From Enterobacter asburiae (GTDB taxonomy: Bacteria; Pseudomonadota; Gammaproteobacteria; Enterobacterales; Enterobacteriaceae), in assembly GCA_011754535.1 (NCBI GenBank), contig JAAQVN010000001.1, positions 3,224,001-3,288,000 on the forward strand: a stretch of DNA of 64,000 bases, in the 5' to 3' direction. Positions 51,746-60,343 of the stretch are shown here, piece by piece. Position numbers and translations under genes: made by a program. The notes below the pieces were generated by a model, which was given only the letters and a program-made list of their open reading frames with translations, was not told where the DNA came from and did not search any database. Numbering within the stretch: position 1 is the first letter of the stretch; each line of letters opens with the position of its first letter.

Positions 51746-52738
51746 CTATAGCCGATAACAGAAATCAATAATCTCTGAGAAGCTAATTTCCTCTCTCTCT
51801 AGTCTATCCTCAACCCCATTAAGATTAGTTAAACTGGTGAGAAGTTCTGAACCAGAAATCACAATATAAAACTTTGAATTGAATTGTCGACCTATTTTCG
51901 TAAGCTGTTGACCTAACTGTTGCAAAATATTGTCTCGAAATATTATCTGATTTTTCCTAAAGCGTAGCAAACGATGGCAATTGAAAACATCCGAACACAT
52001 CGGTGAATTATATTTCCTTCCATTCCATCCTGTTTCCCGAGTGGCGCGATACAGTACGAAATCATGGGAGTTCTTCCAAACCTTAAAATCAAAGTAATTC
52101 TTTGGTGATGGGTCTTCATACGTGGCTTTAGGAAAAAACCTTACATTATCATATTGATATTTATCCAAGAAAGTCAAAATCCTGTTCTGTTTAGAAAGTA
52201 GTTTTTTTATAATAGCAGGCATAGAGAAGTACATTATCTTATTTTTATCCAACAAACGTAATTCCCTTACATGTTCTTCATCATCACGCCCCCAATATTT
52301 TTCAATTCTTTTTGGCACTAGTTGAATATATTGATTTAGAATTCGAAAAACACCATTCCCGCTAAAATATGCCAAGCGCCTATTATTGCTATCAGTTGAT
52401 TCATGAAGAAAATAGTAGCATTTATTTAATCCAATCAAGGTACGAGCAATTTCTTCAGTCATTTCCCGTATCGTCTCATCAATCGAAGTAGCCCTATGTC
52501 TTGTCTGTGTGTTTCCTAATAACTGTTCCACTAAGTCATTATCATTGGAATCGACAACGAAAATGCGTCCATCTAGATGACGAGACGAATAGAATACCCT
52601 AGAAAAGTCTTCGTCAAACATCCCTCGATGAAAAGTTGGCTGTGTATAACCAGTTCTAATAAACCATGACTCAATAAAATTAGGAAAAACATTATCTATA
52701 TGATAACGCTCATAAGGACCAATTTTGTTAATTTTCAT
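51746..52738 (-). CDS. Unrecognised 330-residue protein, second gene of a two-gene operon
   Basis: A soluble protein without signal peptide or membrane helix. It is rich in aromatic and basic residues (FVLYRATRETGWNGRKYNSP, RVFYSSRHLDGRIFVVDSNDNDL). It begins in the stop of the upstream membrane-protein gene (4-bp overlap), so translation is coupled and the two products likely work together. I could not assign a domain; no obvious nuclease or NTPase motif was found. AT-rich codon use differs from the core genome. Confidence 0.75.
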   Translation of the reverse strand: MKINKIGPYERYHIDNVFPNFIESWFIRTGYTQPTFHRGMFDEDFSRVFYSSRHLDGRIFVVDSNDNDLVEQLLGNTQTRHRATSIDETIREMTEEIARTLIGLNKCYYFLHESTDSNNRRLAYFSGNGVFRILNQYIQLVPKRIEKYWGRDDEEHVRELRLLDKNKIMYFSMPAIIKKLLSKQNRILTFLDKYQYDNVRFFPKATYEDPSPKNYFDFKVWKNSHDFVLYRATRETGWNGRKYNSPMCSDVFNCHRLLRFRKNQIIFRDNILQQLGQQLTKIGRQFNSKFYIVISGSELLTSLTNLNGVEDRLEREEISFSEIIDFCYRL

Positions 52739-55236
52739 TCACACTCCTCCTTAACTAACCGGCTAGCAAGATCAGTAATATGATAATTGATGTCAAAATC
52801 TACGGATTCCAGCAAAGGCAGAATCTGCATTGCGTAAAACAGATGCGATGCGTCAGAATGAGAGCGAATAAATTCTCGAACTATTTTTTCTTTGTGCTGT
52901 GCTCCTCGCCTAACTCCCATGCTTTCACCAAACCCATCAGTTCTTGCTCTATGTTCAAATGCCATTTTCCATTTAGTACGAATAATGTCTCGGGGAGAAA
53001 CTGCGTGACTGAAGTTAAATGGGTCTGAAAGCAATATCATCCTCTTTAAATATTGTTGTTTATCTTGAACTGCATCAATAAAATGGTTGAATTTCTCAAG
53101 TGCTCTTGTTGAAAGGTTAGGGTTTCCGAAGTAACTACCGTAGAGTATTGCAAAACCAAGAATAGAAGCTAGATCATTAAAAACAGTAGAAAATAGATGA
53201 AAACGATATTCGTCATTAACGTCTAACTTAGGGTCTGCAAATTTGACATTAGCAGCCAAAACAGATAATGAAATAAACATTGGGGCAATTTTGTTAAACT
53301 TATCATCATTGTTCTCCTCAAGAGCATGAACACACTCCTCAGCTAACTCAAAGTATATTTGTCCAAAGTGATCGGGTAGATCTTCATTATGTTCAGCTGC
53401 GAAAATATGCCCAATAGCATCATATGACCCAAGCATTTCAATTGCTTCATTTCTTTTTTGGTCTAAACGTTTAGTTAAGTCATGAATAGATACCGATGGG
53501 AAAATATATTGTTTATCTGAGTAATGGTTATAACTTTCATATCGTTTGATTAGACTAGAAATATCTTCAAACCATTTTGGAAGTTTCCAATAGTTGTGTA
53601 AACTCGCAAGCAGTACTTGAGTTGAGCATTCTGGCATTTTCATTTTAGCTAAGGAACTGATGAAATCAGGCACCTTGCTTTCATAAAACTCACAAATCGC
53701 TGGCAATATTTTTTCATATCTTAGCAATAATTTTCGAACTGCCAGTTGTTGAACATATTTTTGTTTAGATAATCTTTTTCCTTCTATTCTTTCTTCAAAG
53801 TCAATGCGATCGATAATAAAAGCCAAATCTACTTGCAAAAAAGCAGGTAATGTTTGTAACGATTTCGTTGTCCATACATCATCATCAAAGAATTTCTTTA
53901 ATTCCACTTCAAATGTTAACATTCGTCTTAATGTTTCAAAACATAGATTGCTACCTAAGGTAGCCCAAGTATCAGCAATCCCTATCTTTGCTACATGATT
54001 TATATCTGGTTTATCGAAATTGGATGATGCAATTGTTTTTTCAATAAGCTTCTTCATTTTATCAAGTTCTTGCATCCCAATATCAAAGTGAAATTGCTCC
54101 GCATAAGTTGATATTCTAGAGGAGAATCTACCAATCAAATCTAAAGCTAACGTAAGATCACAAACCTCTAAAGCTAATTCGATATGCCCGAGCAATCTCT
54201 CAACAATCATAGTTTCTAGCCAATAATAATTGATCCTTTCTTCAAAATTTAATTGACTGCTAGTTTGTAGAGCCATAGAAGTAGCAGTATCACCAGCCAA
54301 GAACCATTGGTTATGCTTCCGCTCCCTAGGAAACCAGTAACTTTGATGATCGATTCTATGCTTCTGGTGTAGATAGTGAAGAAGGAGCGCAGTGTAATCA
54401 TCATTTAAGGCAGGCAGATTATCACCAAGTCCAACTTTCTCGAGTTTCATCCGATCATCTATGTAACATAGCTGCTCAAATGCCAATTTCGCGGCTTTAG
54501 AATGATGATTGGATAATGATATTGAATTCTTAGGGTTAGCAGCACCCTCTATATTGCGTACTATTCGGGGAAGTAATTCAGTTCTAGCTAATTGATTAAG
54601 GTTGAAAAAATTAAAAAGTCTCTGACCTAATGGAAACAATGCCAAAGAACCAATAATGGTTAGAGCCGTTCCAGCGATATAATCAAATAATCCAGGCTCA
54701 ACGCCAAATAACGGCAGAGCTGAAGCACTTAAACAAAACATTGCTGACATAACTAATATTTGTGAATATACACTACCAACTTGCTCAGTTGTCAATAGAT
54801 TAATGATATCTCGTCTTAATCGAGTATATCCAGCACTAAGAATGATACCTATCGTAGCAAAATATATTGAGAAAATGGCGGTAAGTAATTGTGCATATAA
54901 TCGAAGCTGTTCAATGTTGAATTTCTTTTCATCCACCGACAGGGGTTTTAAAAAATCAGCATTGCCACGAATGTAATTTTCAAGCCCTCCCAGTAAAAAT
55001 AATGCTATCGCAACCCATAAGAACGACTTCAAAGTAAGCCAAGTAAATGCTCCAAGAATCTTAGTATTTTCACTGGCTTTAAATACTTGAACTCGACCTT
55101 TATAGGCATTGCGCTCAAAAAAGAAGATAATTCTTTTCAACTCTGCTCGTAACGACCAAAACCACGACTGAGAAATTAGCCATATTTTTATCATATCTAT
55201 CAAGAAACACCTACCTTCTATCTGATTAACATACAA
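52735..55236 (-). CDS. Large membrane protein with helical cytosolic domain, first gene of a two-gene operon
   Basis: An 833-residue reading frame from a TTG at 55236. More likely starts are the TTG at 55203, which has AAGGTAGG 6 nt upstream, or the ATG at 55194. Four hydrophobic segments lie at about residues 62–84, 115–136, 156–177 and 184–205, loosely recalling the DUF2254 type of membrane domain. The remaining ~600 residues are soluble and mostly alpha-helical by composition. No NTPase or nuclease motif was seen. Its partner overlaps it by 4 bp. A two-gene membrane-plus-soluble pair in an integrated island is compatible with a defence function, which is inference only. Confidence 0.75.
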   Translation of the reverse strand: MYVNQIEGRCFLIDMIKIWLISQSWFWSLRAELKRIIFFFERNAYKGRVQVFKASENTKILGAFTWLTLKSFLWVAIALFLLGGLENYIRGNADFLKPLSVDEKKFNIEQLRLYAQLLTAIFSIYFATIGIILSAGYTRLRRDIINLLTTEQVGSVYSQILVMSAMFCLSASALPLFGVEPGLFDYIAGTALTIIGSLALFPLGQRLFNFFNLNQLARTELLPRIVRNIEGAANPKNSISLSNHHSKAAKLAFEQLCYIDDRMKLEKVGLGDNLPALNDDYTALLLHYLHQKHRIDHQSYWFPRERKHNQWFLAGDTATSMALQTSSQLNFEERINYYWLETMIVERLLGHIELALEVCDLTLALDLIGRFSSRISTYAEQFHFDIGMQELDKMKKLIEKTIASSNFDKPDINHVAKIGIADTWATLGSNLCFETLRRMLTFEVELKKFFDDDVWTTKSLQTLPAFLQVDLAFIIDRIDFEERIEGKRLSKQKYVQQLAVRKLLLRYEKILPAICEFYESKVPDFISSLAKMKMPECSTQVLLASLHNYWKLPKWFEDISSLIKRYESYNHYSDKQYIFPSVSIHDLTKRLDQKRNEAIEMLGSYDAIGHIFAAEHNEDLPDHFGQIYFELAEECVHALEENNDDKFNKIAPMFISLSVLAANVKFADPKLDVNDEYRFHLFSTVFNDLASILGFAILYGSYFGNPNLSTRALEKFNHFIDAVQDKQQYLKRMILLSDPFNFSHAVSPRDIIRTKWKMAFEHRARTDGFGESMGVRRGAQHKEKIVREFIRSHSDASHLFYAMQILPLLESVDFDINYHITDLASRLVKEECE

Positions 55237-55537
55237 TTAGCATATCCCAAAAACCACCGAAACCATTAAGGAATCGAGGCACAATATCAAAATTATCAGA
55301 TGATTAAGCAAACCAGTCAAGCAATCCCATGAATCCTTACGTCTACCTCTTTCAATATGGTTATCCCGCATTTATATTAGCAAGAGATTATTTATACTTC
55401 CGTAAGTTCCCCATATTTTTTGAAGCTAATCACTAACTTTAACTTCAGGTGAAACTTTAAAAATCGTTAACACGCTCATGGATATATCATACTGTGATTG
55501 AAAAATTAAACTTTAATGTCTAATATCTAATTTTGAT

Positions 55538-56187
55538 TTAAGAAATTCTATAGCAAGGTCGTATTGAATTTTCCAAGAAAGGAAACTCATATGAACATAA
55601 TGCATCAATCTGTCTTCTTATGTCAGCCTCGCTGTCGGTATGTTTACCTAAACTTAAATAATAATTGTTCCCTTCATGTACAGCATAAATTTTCCAATGC
55701 CCTGTCAGCTTATGCTCATCTGAACAGCGACTCCAGCTATCCATAACTGCTTCATGGGCTACACGCTCCGCATCCTCTTCTGTAAAAAAACGCTCCTCAC
55801 CAGACATCATAGCCTCTGCAACACCCGCTTCTAGCTGTAGAAGCCCATAATTATTCAGTGCAATCATTAGGTTTCGAGCCATGACAGCAATACCTACACC
55901 AAAGTAATGTTTGTGCCACAGTCCCCTTAGATACGGTTTTCTGCTGAAAATTGTAGGCGGCTTAGTCCCGCTTTCACCAAACCGCGAACAACCTTCAAGA
56001 CCCTAAACTACATCAAACACAGTAATAAAATTCTCAGTTCCTGAAACCAAACCAACGTACAGCTGAACCATGATCAGCCCACTCATTCGTTCCAAGATAT
56101 TATCATCAAAGCCAATTTTCTGCATTGCCCCGGTAATTTTATCCGTCACATCAATGTCTCCAGATATGATGCGCTGTTTTTTTTCAT
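55538..56187 (-). pseudogene. Decayed gene of unknown family (frameshift and internal stop)
   Basis: A 114-residue open frame starts at 55882 (MARNLMIALNNYG). Its reading frame continues upstream in phase without any start codon (ending KPYLRGLWHKHYFGVGIAV-MARNL) to a TAG at 56003–56005, and beyond that for another ~57 codons (QRIISGDIDVTDKITGAMQK ... ENFITVFDVV). An ATG at 56187 is followed by eight A, one short of bringing this frame into phase. The simplest reading is one ~215-residue gene broken by a homopolymer frameshift and a nonsense codon. The C-terminal fragment could still be made. Confidence 0.65.
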
Positions 56188-56316
56188 AGCTCTAATCCCA
56201 TGCTAGAAAATTACCTTTCGAAATGTTAATGCAATCAGGATGAGGATGGATACTGGAAACACTAAATCTCTTTAAAAAACTGTGAGCCATTACACATGAC
56301 TCAAATCATTCATATG

Positions 56317-56447
56317 AGTTATATAAACTCTAAATTAATACATTTCGAGGCTTATAGTTCTACGCAACTCAAAATATGTATTAATCGAGTATACCTGATA
56401 AAGACCATGTCACAACGTCTCAATAGGGTTAAATGAAACTCTATTGA
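56317..56447. other. Candidate recombination (res-like) sites upstream of the resolvase
   Basis: Three inverted repeats are grouped before the resolvase gene: GAGTT-ATATA-AACTC (56317–56331), ATTAATACAT (56334–56343) with its complement at 56376–56385, and TCAATAG...CTATTGA (56420–56447). Serine resolvase genes usually have such dyads as their crossover and accessory sites. Assignment is by position only. Confidence 0.45.
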
Positions 56448-56504
56448 CAACAAAACAACGTGATGTATCATTTGGGTATTGATTTTACAGTTAAAAGATA
56501 AACC

Positions 56505-57122
56505 ATGATGAATATCCGTATCTACTGCCGTGCATCAACTGAAGGCCAACATGCTGATCGTGCATTAGTTAGCCTTCGCGAATTTGCGCAAAGCAAAAAC
56601 TGGTCGGTTGCCGGAGAATATATTGATAATGCAAGTGGTGCGAAGCTAGAACGCGTTGAACTCATGCATCTACTGACGGAAGCACAGCCCGGTGATCTAC
56701 TTCTTATTGAATCGATTGACCGTCTTAGTCGTCTTCAACATGAAGAATGGACTGAACTCAAAGCTACGCTGAACAGTAAAAGACTGGTTATTGTATCAAT
56801 GGATTTACCAACAAGCTGGCAGATAGTTGAAATGTCCGGTAACGACCTTACCAGCGGCATTCTTCGGGCAGTCAATGCTATGCTGATCGATATCCTTGCG
56901 ACAATGGCACGTCAAGATTATGAGACACGGCGTAAACGTCAGGCGCAGGGGATCGCGAAAGCAAAACAGGCAGGTTTGTATAAGGGGAAAGAAAAAGATC
57001 TGGAAGCCCGAGCGACAGTTCGCGAAATGCTGGTGCAGAACGTTAAACCAGCTCACATAATCAAAGCGGCGGGTATCAGTCGCGCCACATTTTACCGAAT
57101 CAAGAAGGAGTTAATAAGCTAA
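56505..57122 (+). CDS. Small serine resolvase/invertase
   Basis: A 205-residue site-specific recombinase of the resolvase–invertase group. Catalytic Ser11 is in YCRASTEGQ, the ESIDRLSR motif follows near residue 72, and the E-helix is near 120–145. The C-terminal helix-turn-helix is in HIIKAAGISRATFYRIKKEL. Such enzymes resolve replicon dimers or cointegrates, or invert DNA. The ATG at 56508 is an equally good start. Its 3' end points at the 56-bp palindrome 150 bp away. Confidence 0.9.
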   Translation: MMNIRIYCRASTEGQHADRALVSLREFAQSKNWSVAGEYIDNASGAKLERVELMHLLTEAQPGDLLLIESIDRLSRLQHEEWTELKATLNSKRLVIVSMDLPTSWQIVEMSGNDLTSGILRAVNAMLIDILATMARQDYETRRKRQAQGIAKAKQAGLYKGKEKDLEARATVREMLVQNVKPAHIIKAAGISRATFYRIKKELIS

Positions 57123-57191
57123 TTAGTTTAGCTCGGACTCGAATCGACAGTTTTAGCAGTTAAACTTCAATCAAATCTAAACGCCCACAAT

Positions 57192-57364
57192 AAGTGATGA
57201 GCAGTCAGGCTTCTCTATTGAATAGATTCTAGTTGGTGTCATCACTTAATAATGAAGTGAAGCAGACCAACGAATCGTAACAGGAAAGCCCATTATACAC
57301 GTGTATAATGGGCTTTCCTGTTACGATTTGGCGAACTTCGCTGAAAGTCCGCAGTAAGCGAAGT
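57192..57364. other. Telomere-like region: nested inverted repeats around the 56-bp palindrome
   Basis: This gap between the convergent resolvase and GIY-YIG genes has no gene. Besides the central palindrome it holds TAAGTGATGA (57192–57201) with its complement at 57239–57248, and ACTTCGCT (57335–57342) with its complement AGCGAAGT at 57357–57364. In N15 the telomerase site is likewise flanked by further inverted repeats (telO), so these may be accessory sites; that is inference. Confidence 0.5.
57273..57328. other. Perfect 56-bp palindrome resembling a telRL protelomerase (telomere resolution) site
   Basis: Both 28-nt halves are exactly complementary, with no loop; the axis is between 57300 and 57301. 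The 13 nt next to the axis are GCCCATTATACAC. The N15 telRL half, as I recall it, ends GCCCATTATACGC, so 12 of 13 positions agree, and the N15 site is also 56 bp long. The central hexamer, which TelN-type enzymes cut around, would be CACGTG instead of CGCGCG. The outer 15 nt per arm differ from N15. A terminator is unlikely because there is no loop and no T-run. The core match plus identical size is hard to explain by chance. No protelomerase gene is in the window. Confidence 0.8.
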
Positions 57365-57449
57365 GCAGTGGTCAACAAAAACTGGCCACACCTTTAGTGT
57401 TTCCAGGAGAATCGTTCTGATTCATTCGGCCTCAAGCTACGATTACCTT

Positions 57450-58226
57450 TTAGTAATCGAAATTTGGTGAATACTTCACAGGAGACATTGCCCCTTTCTT
57501 TCTGAGGTCATCAGGGATCTTCTTACCAAGATAGAGCTGTGCAACTTCATGAGATGCCGCGCCTCCCCGAAAACCAAAGCGTGAACTTTGAGTAGCTTCA
57601 AACTCATCATCTTCATCCCATTGGCGCATTTCAGGAAAGTTATCACGGGTAGATTTTAACCACTCATCAGCTATATATACCCCCCTGACAATTCCTTTTA
57701 CTGTAGCCAGGATAACTTCAGCTTTGCTTGCGCGTTCGAGGCTTACACGCCAGCTGAATCGAACTGCATCATAGAGATCAATATCCTTTGAACTTCTGTT
57801 AACAGATATCATCATAGCTTTGTGCTTAAATTCAACTGTCTCAGGCTGGTACAATGCGATTAGTTCTTTGATATGTGCAGCACCATACTCGTTACTGCCA
57901 GCACCATTCATGATGTTGGTCAAACCTGGGTAAGCATCGATTAGAGCAGCCTCCACCTCGTAAGCAGTCTTTTCATCGGCAATACCATGCCGATGGATAA
58001 CATGGATGACCTCCAGACCAGTTAATCTAATCTCACGAAGTTGCTTGAGTTTGTTACTAAGTAGTTCATCATCAGTGGCAGCCACTTCACCGCGCATGTG
58101 AGCAAAAACGCGATTACCTTTCCCCTTACCCACGTAAAAAGTACTGCCATCTCGTGGATCAATCAGTCGATATACATACCACCCAAGATGTTCGATTACT
58201 CCCGGAGGGAACTCATTAATATCCAT
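57450..58226 (-). CDS. LEM-3-like GIY-YIG nuclease-domain protein
   Basis: A 258-residue protein whose N-terminal GIY-YIG domain opens [10 protein letters not shown] (residues 15–24) and [14 protein letters not shown] (30–43), with Arg39 and a Glu near 91 (YEVEAALID) as expected catalytic residues. This spacing is typical of the LEM-3/COG3680 branch, to which eukaryotic ANKLE1 also belongs. It therefore probably cleaves DNA. The C-terminal ~140 residues are not recognised. It ends 122 bp from the telomere-like palindrome and reads toward it. Confidence 0.8.
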   Translation of the reverse strand: MDINEFPPGVIEHLGWYVYRLIDPRDGSTFYVGKGKGNRVFAHMRGEVAATDDELLSNKLKQLREIRLTGLEVIHVIHRHGIADEKTAYEVEAALIDAYPGLTNIMNGAGSNEYGAAHIKELIALYQPETVEFKHKAMMISVNRSSKDIDLYDAVRFSWRVSLERASKAEVILATVKGIVRGVYIADEWLKSTRDNFPEMRQWDEDDEFEATQSSRFGFRGGAASHEVAQLYLGKKIPDDLRKKGAMSPVKYSPNFDY

Positions 58227-58254
58227 ATCACAACACCTATCACTTAATTAATGG

Positions 58255-58269
58255 GGTATAAGTTATACC
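58255..58269. promoter_or_regulatory. 15-bp perfect palindrome before the GIY-YIG gene
   Basis: GGTATAAGTTATACC is symmetric around G, 29 bp upstream of the start codon; its position suits an operator. The rest of the 351-bp gap (58227–58577) shows nothing I can name. Confidence 0.4.
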
Positions 58270-58577
58270 TTCTGCTGCCAATTGACAATTTGTAAACTAC
58301 ACAATCCCCCTCCGCCTTTGTCACGTTCTGATAGCATCACCCTCACCAAGTCACTATTTCTGCGCCCCTTTATCCGGGGGCGAGAGTCTTAAAAGGACTT
58401 CCTTTTGACATTATCAAATCACAACAGTGGCATGCGGCGCATATATGTCTTAAAAGCTTGATTTATCATTTCACCAGTGCTATAGCTTCTGATCTACCTA
58501 TTCCTGAAACGAATCAAAACCCATTATTAGGATAAGAGTTTATTAGGGGATTTAAATTATTAGGTAAATATAACCCC

Positions 58578-59459
58578 CTAATCATCAAGAGAATTAATAT
58601 TAGAAATTTTGTTCAACTCTGTCAAAAAGTCTGGCTTATACTTTAGAAGCCACTGTAGGATTTTTGGGTTATCGAGCAGGCTAGTAATATGTGTTTTTAC
58701 AATTACTAACTTGAGGGTGTTCACACCATAAGTCTCCTTGAGTTTCTGCGTGTCAACATGAATTTGAGCCATTTCTCTTTCAAGCCTGTCTAACATCTTT
58801 CTGCGACCAGCAGTATCAGTATCTAAATTTCCAGATGGTCTCATTAACAAATTCGGAGGTGTATTATGAAGCAAAGAAAGTGCAAAATTACTACTGAAAT
58901 TTTCAACATTCATCATTAATTTTGAACACTCAATCTGCCTCATTGGTTTCATTTTCTTCAGAATATAGAATGTTGCTTTAGGGACGTGGTGGTTAGCGAA
59001 TGTATGAATAACCTCGGGAGATATACCATTTAGCACTCTTATTTTTCCTCTAATAGCATCTACCGATATGTTGAGTGCCTGGCCTAATTTTTCGATTGGT
59101 ATTCCGGAATTAAGAGCTTCTTTAATCATTCTCTGCTCTTGTATAATATTTATTCTATTTACTCGGCTATTAGGTGTGAACGTATCATAAACGCTTGATA
59201 TTATACACTTAACTTTACTTTCACCTAAATCTTTCAGAGCCTCAACTCTGAGGTGACCATCAAGAATTTTCATATGATTTTGCACACTATCTATAAAAAT
59301 AACTACAGGTTCTACCAACCCAACCACTTCGAGCGAGGATTTAATCTGCATATACTTTGTGCTTAGCTTAAAGTTAGAAGGAAGGACTTTAGTCTGTATA
59401 AGTGATTCAAGTTTGAAAAAAACCGCGTCATTATGAAAGCAGTAATTAATCATAATCAT
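58578..59459 (-). CDS. ParB/RepB-like protein, third gene of recombinase–ParB–ParB operon
   Basis: A 293-residue ParB-fold protein. The ParB N-terminal nuclease-like domain includes GLVEPVVIFID and KILDGHLRVEALKDLG (the GHR-type box reads GHLR, about residues 73–76). The HTH follows around IPIEKLGQALNISVDAIRGKIRVL. The C-terminal region resembles plasmid RepB-type partition proteins. It overlaps the preceding gene by 4 bp. No ParA ATPase gene is seen, so classical partition is doubtful; a DNA-binding accessory role to the recombinase is possible. Confidence 0.8.
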   Translation of the reverse strand: MIMINYCFHNDAVFFKLESLIQTKVLPSNFKLSTKYMQIKSSLEVVGLVEPVVIFIDSVQNHMKILDGHLRVEALKDLGESKVKCIISSVYDTFTPNSRVNRINIIQEQRMIKEALNSGIPIEKLGQALNISVDAIRGKIRVLNGISPEVIHTFANHHVPKATFYILKKMKPMRQIECSKLMMNVENFSSNFALSLLHNTPPNLLMRPSGNLDTDTAGRRKMLDRLEREMAQIHVDTQKLKETYGVNTLKLVIVKTHITSLLDNPKILQWLLKYKPDFLTELNKISNINSLDD

Positions 59460-60343
59460 AATTCCTCATGTTTACTATTAATTATTAAGTTAACATGCTC
59501 AAGCATACCTTCCTCTTTTACCAACTTCAGGAATCCTCCGTCATTCATAATCTCATTAATTATTTGTTTAGCTAAAATTATATTCCCCTCAACAAACAAT
59601 GCTTTTTTCTTTATTTTTTTATGACTATCAATGTTCTCCTGATAAAGTTTTGTTAGGTCTTCCGTTGTAAGCTCCCTCTTCTTCTTTCCATATCCAAAAC
59701 TTGATCCAATAAAACCTTTCAGACCTTCATTTCTGGCATCAAGAATAGCTCGTATTTTTATAATATCTTTATGCTTTATCTCACCCTTTTCAAAGGCTTG
59801 GACAAAAAGTTCCTGTGCTCCTTGATGGTCTGTTTTAGCAATTTCTACAGCCAGAGAAATTGGTATTTTCCCTGACTCAACAGCAGCGAGTAGTTTGTTC
59901 TCTGCTTTATTAATAAGCATGGTTATACTGCTTATCCACCCATATGAAAACCCCGTAACTGTTGATATTTCTTTATCGGTTAACCCTTCTGCTTTCATCT
60001 CTTTTATTCGATTGAACTGTTCGCCAGCTCTTGGATTAACACGAGCCATATTTTCAATCAAACTCATTAGGTATGCCGTTTCATCATCAATATCGATGAT
60101 GAAAGCCGGGATCATCTCCTCATTTAGATTAATCACAGCCTCAAGTCTCCCCTGACCACATACCAAGGCGTATTCATAATTTTTATCATTAATCCTTCTG
60201 ACAGTAATTGGTTTTCTTAAACCACTTTTATCAATACTTTCAATTATCTCTCTATGTTTGAATTTATTTCTTGAGCGTGGATTTATAATTTTAATTAATG
60301 ATGTTTTTATTAATACAATTACTTCAGGATTGTTATTCATCAT
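59456..60343 (-). CDS. ParB-like protein, second gene of recombinase–ParB–ParB operon
   Basis: A 295-residue protein with a ParB N-terminal domain: IIESIDKSGLRKPITVRR and CGQGRLEAVINLNEE, where GQGR replaces the usual GERR/GHRR box. Next come LMSLIENMARVNPRAGEQFNRI and an HTH around LTDKEISTVTGFSYGWISSI. It overlaps both neighbours by 4 bp (60340–60343 and 59456–59459). It may bind a centromere-like site or help the recombinase. The ENxxR motif supports a true ParB relative. Confidence 0.85.
   Translation of the reverse strand: MMNNNPEVIVLIKTSLIKIINPRSRNKFKHREIIESIDKSGLRKPITVRRINDKNYEYALVCGQGRLEAVINLNEEMIPAFIIDIDDETAYLMSLIENMARVNPRAGEQFNRIKEMKAEGLTDKEISTVTGFSYGWISSITMLINKAENKLLAAVESGKIPISLAVEIAKTDHQGAQELFVQAFEKGEIKHKDIIKIRAILDARNEGLKGFIGSSFGYGKKKRELTTEDLTKLYQENIDSHKKIKKKALFVEGNIILAKQIINEIMNDGGFLKLVKEEGMLEHVNLIINSKHEEL

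Noticed and set aside
57273..57328. Palindrome as a Rho-independent terminator or abutting IS ends
   Set aside because: It has no loop and no T-run, is longer and more perfect than a terminator, and no transposase remnant lies beside it; the N15-like core explains it better.
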